Assembly: GCA_011799875.1 (NCBI GenBank)
Contig: CM022300.1
Span: forward strand, 114,899,201-114,963,200
DNA length: 64,000 nucleotides
Direction of reading: 5' to 3'
DNA from: Thinopyrum elongatum
Taxonomy: Eukaryota > Streptophyta > Magnoliopsida > Poales > Poaceae
Part shown: positions 59,409 to 64,000 of the stretch, in pieces
Numbering within the stretch: position 1 is the first letter of the stretch
Layout: each line of letters opens with the position of its first letter
The notes under the pieces: generated by a model
What the model was told of the DNA's origin: nothing
The model's input: the letters and a program-made list of their open reading frames with translations, nothing else
Database searches by the model: none
Position numbers and translations under genes: made by a program

Positions 59409-62400
59409 TGTGACGACCCCGGCTTAATCGTGCACTAACCATACACGCAAATGCACATGATCAAGCCTAAGGACTCACTTGAAGATATCACAACACAACT
59501 CTAAAACATAATTAAAGTCATACAAGCTTTATATTACAAGCCAGGGCCTCGAGGGCTCGAATACATAGCTCGATGGCATACAAGCGTCAGCGAAAGCATC
59601 AGATATCTGAGTACAGATATAAAAAGAAAGACAGAATAAGCCTTCAAGGAGGCGGGGCAAAAGAAAACGCTACGATCGAAAGGCGCAGGCCTCCTGCCTG
59701 GGACCCTCCGAACCTACTCCTGGTCGTCGGACGGCTCCTCGTAGTAGTACTCGCCAGAAGGGTAGTAGTAGTAGCCGTCGGCGGGGACAGCTGGCTCCGG
59801 GGCTCCGTCGTCTGGTTGCATCAAACGGATATGGGGAGAAAAAGAAAGCAAAGCAAACGTGAGTACTCATCCGAAGTACTCAGCAAGCAAGGATCTACAC
59901 TACATATGCAACATTATCAAAGGAAGGCTATATATGTGGACTGGGCTGCAGAAATGCCAGAATAGAGGGGAAAACCTAGTCCTATCGAAGACTAGCATCT
60001 TCATCATTTCCAGCGGTCTTGCAGCATTAGAAGAGTGCAGATTAGCATAAAGTAAAGTAGTAGTAGTGTCATCAACCTCGCCCAGAGATTCTTCCTTGAC
60101 TCCCTGCGAGAAAGCAATCCCAGAGCCATACTATCTAGTTATCATCTGAAGTATCCAGTTCTAGTTGTATCGATCGGGATACAACTCCGAGTGTCCGTTA
60201 CCGTAGGACAGGCTATCGATAGATTGTTTCTTCCCTGCAGGGGTGCACCAACTTACCCACCACGCTCGGTTAACTCTGGCCGGACACACTTTTCTGGGTC
60301 ATGCCCGGCCTCGGCCAAACGACACGCCGCAACCCGACCTGGGCTCTAAGGAGAGGTCAGCACGCCGGACTAACCTATGCCCCCAGGGGTCTTGGGCCTT
60401 CGCCCTGGGAACCCTGCACGTTGCGAGGACGCTCCGGAAGCAGACCTAGCCCCCTTAATACAAGCGCGGGCTTAACCAGTCCAATCCAAAGCGGGCCGCT
60501 CCTCACTGACGTCTATGGAGCTTCGGCTGATGTATACGACGCAGAATGCCCATACTATGCCCACATGATGGTTAGTGCTATCAGGCCAGAGGCCCCTCGG
60601 ATCAAATATCCAAACCGTTAGTGGATTAGGAGCGCGCGGTAACGAGCAGAGACTCACGAGCGATGTGACCCCGTCGCCCCGTCTCGAGGACTTGCGGCAA
60701 GGGCTAAGAATGCCCGGCCACGCCTCGTATTCAATTCTCGGGCACCCTCCAGGTCAACCCGTCTCCACATCACTTCGCAAATATGCTCGCGCGGGTACCC
60801 CTCACGGCCGACCCGTCTTTAGTAACATGGTTCAGTGTAAAGTCATAGTAACCATAGTAACCGTGTGTCTAACACCAAGGGGAAACCTGAGGAATCACCC
60901 TCGATGGAATTCCACCTGATGTTATCGTCAAGGTGAATGAAGGAGGAATCACCCTCGAGGTCCACTCTTGAGGAGTTGCACGACGGTGTCATTATCGGGG
61001 GTGGTGTAGGAGGAATCACCCTCGATGACCATGACCGTTTAACTAACCTACAAGGTTATCATCAGAAGTGCTGACGAGGTATCACCCTCAGCACTCAATA
61101 GTAACCCAGTAGTGTCGAGCAACTAAGGGGGAAGTGATGTGCGGTGCCGGGGCCTGGTCTTCGATCCCGTTGATCGAGTCTTCTGATAATCCAGCGGGGC
61201 AGTCGGGATAAAGTGGGGTCTCTGATGGGTCTCTACCCAACCTATACTAAACAGTTTAGGATAAGCAGGTAGGTAACAATAGTAGGTTACAATAAACAGG
61301 CTATGCAGCAGATATAGGATAACAGTAACAACAGCAACTTCTAATGCAAGCATAAGAGAGAGAAGAATAGGCGATATCGGTATGCTCAAAAGGGGGGTGC
61401 TTGCTTGGAAGCTGTGCGGCAAGGGTCTGGTCAGCAGGGGCGTAGTCATACTCCGGAGCTGCGTGTGCCTCGGGGACTACGTCGGAGTCAGGCTCGTGCG
61501 GCATGCAATATGGCCCTTGGAAGATTAGTAGCTGCAGAGGAAGTCGTTGGAGCCGAAGAAGGGCGGCAGCGATCGGAGATGGGGACGAAGGGGAACCGGT
61601 GCTGCAGCGCCTCCTTGCTCCAGCTGGGGGCACCGGACGATGTGGCGGTCGCTGGCGGACCTCCTGGACAGCGCAGACGGGCGAGCAGTCGCCGGTGGCC
61701 GCGGCAGAGCGGAGGCGCGGCGGCGATGGCGCTCGGCCTAGATGGATCTGAGGGAGAAGAGGGGCGGAGCGAGCAAGGGAGAGAGGAGGAGAGTGAATGG
61801 GGAGGCCAGGGGGAATGAACGGCCTCGGCCTTATCCCCTCGCGATCGGCGGCGTGCGTCCAAGGCGGCGGCGACACGCAGGTGAGAGAAGAGGGAGATGG
61901 GCCGGTGGGCTGGATTTGGGGCACTGTGCACTTAGGCCCAGTGCACCGTGCCTCTTTTCTTTTTATTTTCCTGTTTTTGCTTTTTCATTTTAACAGAGAA
62001 GGTTTTGTATTATTTTGAACCTCCAAATTGATTTGCAAAAATGTGTAAGTTGCTCATGCTAGTATATTGCAATATACAGCACTGCCATAAAAAGTTTGGG
62101 CATTTTTGGAACCCATTTGAAATCATTCAAAAATGATTAGGCCATTTAAGTGTTGTTTTGGCTCTGATCAAATCCATTAGGCTCATCTAGACTTGACGAT
62201 GATGTTGTGTTCCTTAGCAGCAAATAGTTTTAGATTATTTGCAAAAAGGTGAACATTTTTCCATCAAGTTTTGAGCAACTTTATTTTACACTTTTGAATT
62301 TGAGTTGATTTTCAGAGAAAAATTTGAACTGAATCTTTAACCAATGTGACTAGGCACTGCAAATGAAAGTGACTCTGCATTATTAGCAGATGATCACAGT

Positions 62401-62423
62401 GGCTATTACACAGGGGTGTTACA
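59409..62423 (-). repeat. T7 5' LTR
   Basis: 3015 bp, partner of 51017-53605. It contains the 474-bp block 60340-60813 bounded by ccgacc on both sides, and the same four aggaatcaccctcga-like repeats (from 60890). A GC-rich section (61500-61900) has proline-rich frames that I do not call genes. Confidence 0.93.
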
Positions 62424-62428
62424 ACCAC

Positions 62429-63385
62429 AATGGAATATGGCTCCGAGGTGACCTCAACCGTCTAGGGTGCTCAAACACCCAAGAGTAACAAGATCTGCAA
62501 GGGATTAGTGGGGGGAATCAAATTTCTCTTGGTGGAAGTGTAGATCGGGGCCTTCTCGACCAATTCCTAGAAAATCAACAAGTTTGATTGGCTAGGGAGA
62601 GGGATCGGGCAGAAATGAGCTTTAGAGCAACAATGGAGTTTTGGGAGAGGAAGAGGTAAGTCTTCTTGAGGAAGAAGACCCCCTTTTATAATGGGGGACC
62701 AATCCAACCGTTATGCACTACTCAGCCCACAGCCAAGCGGTACTACCGCTCCAGGAGTGGTACTACCACTTCCTACAGGAAGCATAGGAGAGTGAAGGAA
62801 CAAGGGAGAACAGAGGAACGGGCGGTAGTAGTAGCGGTGGAAGGGGCGGTACTACCGCCTATAGGCAGTACTACCGCCTCTACTACCGCTCCTACTTCCG
62901 CTTGTTCTCTAGGGGCAAATAGATAGCACGGTAGAGACCCGGAGGCACTACCGTAAAACTCGACATGAAGAATCGAGGCCCCAACCACGAGCAGTAGTAC
63001 GAGCGGGACTAGCAGCGGTACTACCGCTTATAAGCGGTGCTACCCACGGTACTACCGCTTGCAGCACTCCACCACTTCTTCAGCACACAAGATGGACAAC
63101 TCCAAAGAGGCGGAAAGTGGCGATGGGTGCAATATGAGTGTGTACGTGTTGATTCCACTCAAACCTTTCCGAAGCGGACCCCTCTTGATAGTACGGTTTT
63201 CCCTACGACTCAAGTCCACCAAAAAGAACCACAGGAAAGAAACCTGTCTTCACTTGAAATTCCGAGGGGCACGAATCGTCTTGTGCCATATCCTTGAAAG
63301 TCTGAAATGCTCAATGCACATGATTAGTCCGCGAACACATTGTCATCAATCACGAAAATCACTTAGGGAGAAATATGCCCTAACA
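62429..63385 (-). repeat. T1 5' LTR, outer segment with palindromic U3 array
   Basis: The part of the T1 LTR beyond T7. On the minus strand it begins TGTTAGGGCATATTTC. It carries an array of gcggtactaccgc near-palindromes (62739-63062) and then a TATAAAAGGG box (62690-62681). The far boundary is inferred from the TGTTAG start; the following gagtg would be the target duplication but its partner is outside the window. Confidence 0.7.
62681..62690 (-). promoter_or_regulatory. TATA box of the T1 5' LTR
   Basis: TATAAAAGGG on the minus strand, immediately downstream of the palindromic array. Confidence 0.65.
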
Positions 63386-64000
63386 GAGTGGTTCTCCCTT
63401 TGCACACCTAGCCAAACAAAGTGGAATGCAGGAGGCAAGCACAGGAGCCGGGCAAACCAACAATTGACCGAAGACACAATTCGAAACCGATGCATATAAA
63501 GCAATATCTGAGAACATTTTGCCGAGGACTCCATGGAATACCTCAGCTTTTGGTGGCTTCGACACTAGCTACAGTCCCCCGTTGAAATTGCCAATGCTTT
63601 AAAGACGTCCTACGTTGTACTGCTAGAGTTATGCCGGAGACACACAAATAGGTTAAAAGTGTCACAAACTCAAAAAACCAAAAAACTCACATAAAAACTT
63701 TACGTCTACTTTAAATCAAGTTTTTTGGTGTCAATACAAAATTGGTCTTAAAAAATTTTGTGCTTCTGTCGTGCTTTAACATGACACATCCGATCTCTAA
63801 ACTTCAAGTAGGTCAGCCTTCGGCTTCAACCTCCTTATCCCGAAGGCGGAGTCCTTTTCTGAGGCCAGTTTAGCGAACTAAACTCAAGTAGCTTTAGAGA
63901 GAAGCCAGGCTATCCGGCTATTGACCATACGCTCGAGTCGAGAAAGGAGCGGCGGAAGAAGACTTTTCAACGACTTAGAAGAAAACAATTATTATAAAAT
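63386..64000. other. Flanking DNA outside T1, unassigned
   Basis: 615 bp beyond the inferred T1 end. It includes ttatcccgaaggcggagtcc (about 63835) and other text that resembles non-coding parts of large grass transposons, but I cannot name the element. No convincing gene is present. Confidence 0.5.

Larger units (their letters stand above)
51017..62423 (-). mobile_element. T7: Tekay-like chromovirus (gypsy with chromodomain)
   Basis: 11.4 kb. The LTRs are 51017-53605 and 59409-62423 (TGTGACGACCCC...GGTGTTACA). An initiator-Met primer site follows the 5' LTR. On the minus strand come a pre-gag frame, gag, protease, RT, RNase H, integrase and chromodomain in chromovirus order. The chromodomain and large LTRs point to the Tekay/Del branch. 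Most of pol is open, which makes it the best-preserved coding sequence in the window. The LTRs differ by roughly 3-4% plus two large indels. Confidence 0.93.
1..63385 (-). mobile_element. T1: outer copia LTR retrotransposon, left end outside window
   Basis: T1 is the outermost element. Its pieces are 1-2307 (protease and integrase), 48809-50539 (gag and primer site) and a 5' LTR in two parts (50540-51016 and 62429-63385). T2 fills the gap in gag-pol and T7 the gap in the LTR. Copia order (gag, protease, integrase) is shown by a CCHC zinc knuckle, a DSGATNH protease motif and copia-type integrase text read in sequence on the minus strand. The reverse transcriptase and 3' LTR lie beyond base 1. 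About 5.5 kb of T1 itself is visible. The LTR start on the minus strand (TGTTAGGGCATATTTC at 63385) and its end next to the primer site are inferred, because the other LTR copy is not in the window. Confidence 0.85.

Noticed and set aside
61301..61924. 207-codon proline/arginine-rich minus-strand frame in the T7 5' LTR, with a shorter relative at 52666-53103
   Set aside because: It keeps frame across a 45-bp indel, but it is low-complexity and GC-driven with no recognisable fold, so I treat it as LTR composition.
63386..64000. Possible named gypsy or CACTA element at the right edge
   Set aside because: Some phrases look familiar, but there is no terminus, domain or repeat partner in the window to support a name.

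Overview
The window looks like intergenic DNA of a large grass genome, most likely Triticeae (wheat, Aegilops or barley). The LTR sequences resemble the Angela (copia) and Sabrina/WHAM-type (gypsy) families of that tribe; those family names come from memory, not from a search. I see no host gene, tRNA, rRNA, CRISPR array or bacterial feature. Almost every base belongs to one nest of seven LTR retrotransposons, called T1 to T7 here.

Layout, outermost first. T1 is a copia element on the minus strand. It is cut by the left edge of the window and its 5' LTR ends near 63385. T2 (2308-48803, minus) is a Sabrina-like gypsy element inserted in the gag-pol of T1 (target duplication acagt). T3 (4302-42810, minus) is an Angela-like copia inserted in T2 (atagg). 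T4 (6159-36284, minus) is a WHAM-type gypsy element inserted near the 3' end of the T3 pol (ctgct). T5 (8928-31827, minus) is a Tat-lineage gypsy element inserted in T4 (aacat). T6 (21283-30941, plus) is a copia element inserted 12 bp upstream of the gag start of T5 (aaggt). Separately, T7 (51017-62423, minus) is a chromodomain gypsy (Tekay-like) element inserted in the 5' LTR of T1 (accac). All six complete elements have exact 5-bp target duplications. Hand-compared LTR divergence falls with depth: about 5% for T2 and T3, 3.5% for T4, 3% for T5 and 2% for T6.

Coding content. T7 keeps the best pol: a long open stretch from the RT active site through RNase H and integrase to a C-terminal chromodomain, preceded by an unexplained pre-gag reading frame. 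T5 has a broken gag-pol on the minus strand and, on the opposite strand, a separate spliced-looking gene (10151-14122) with a 'putative gypsy-type transposon' N-terminal domain and a coiled-coil tail. T2 carries only gag and protease; T4 carries one orphan acidic reading frame; neither has RT or integrase. T3 has gag-pol with a deletion through the RT active site. T6 has nearly identical LTRs around a pol that is only a ghost.

The most interesting features are the spliced antisense gene of T5, the octamer CTTGCCGG scattered through T5, RNA-hairpin modules shared by T2 and T4, the orphan T4 protein that repeats a T2 motif, the recent mobility of coding-dead T6, and the T7 pre-gag frame. The last 615 bp (63386-64000) are flanking DNA that I could not assign.
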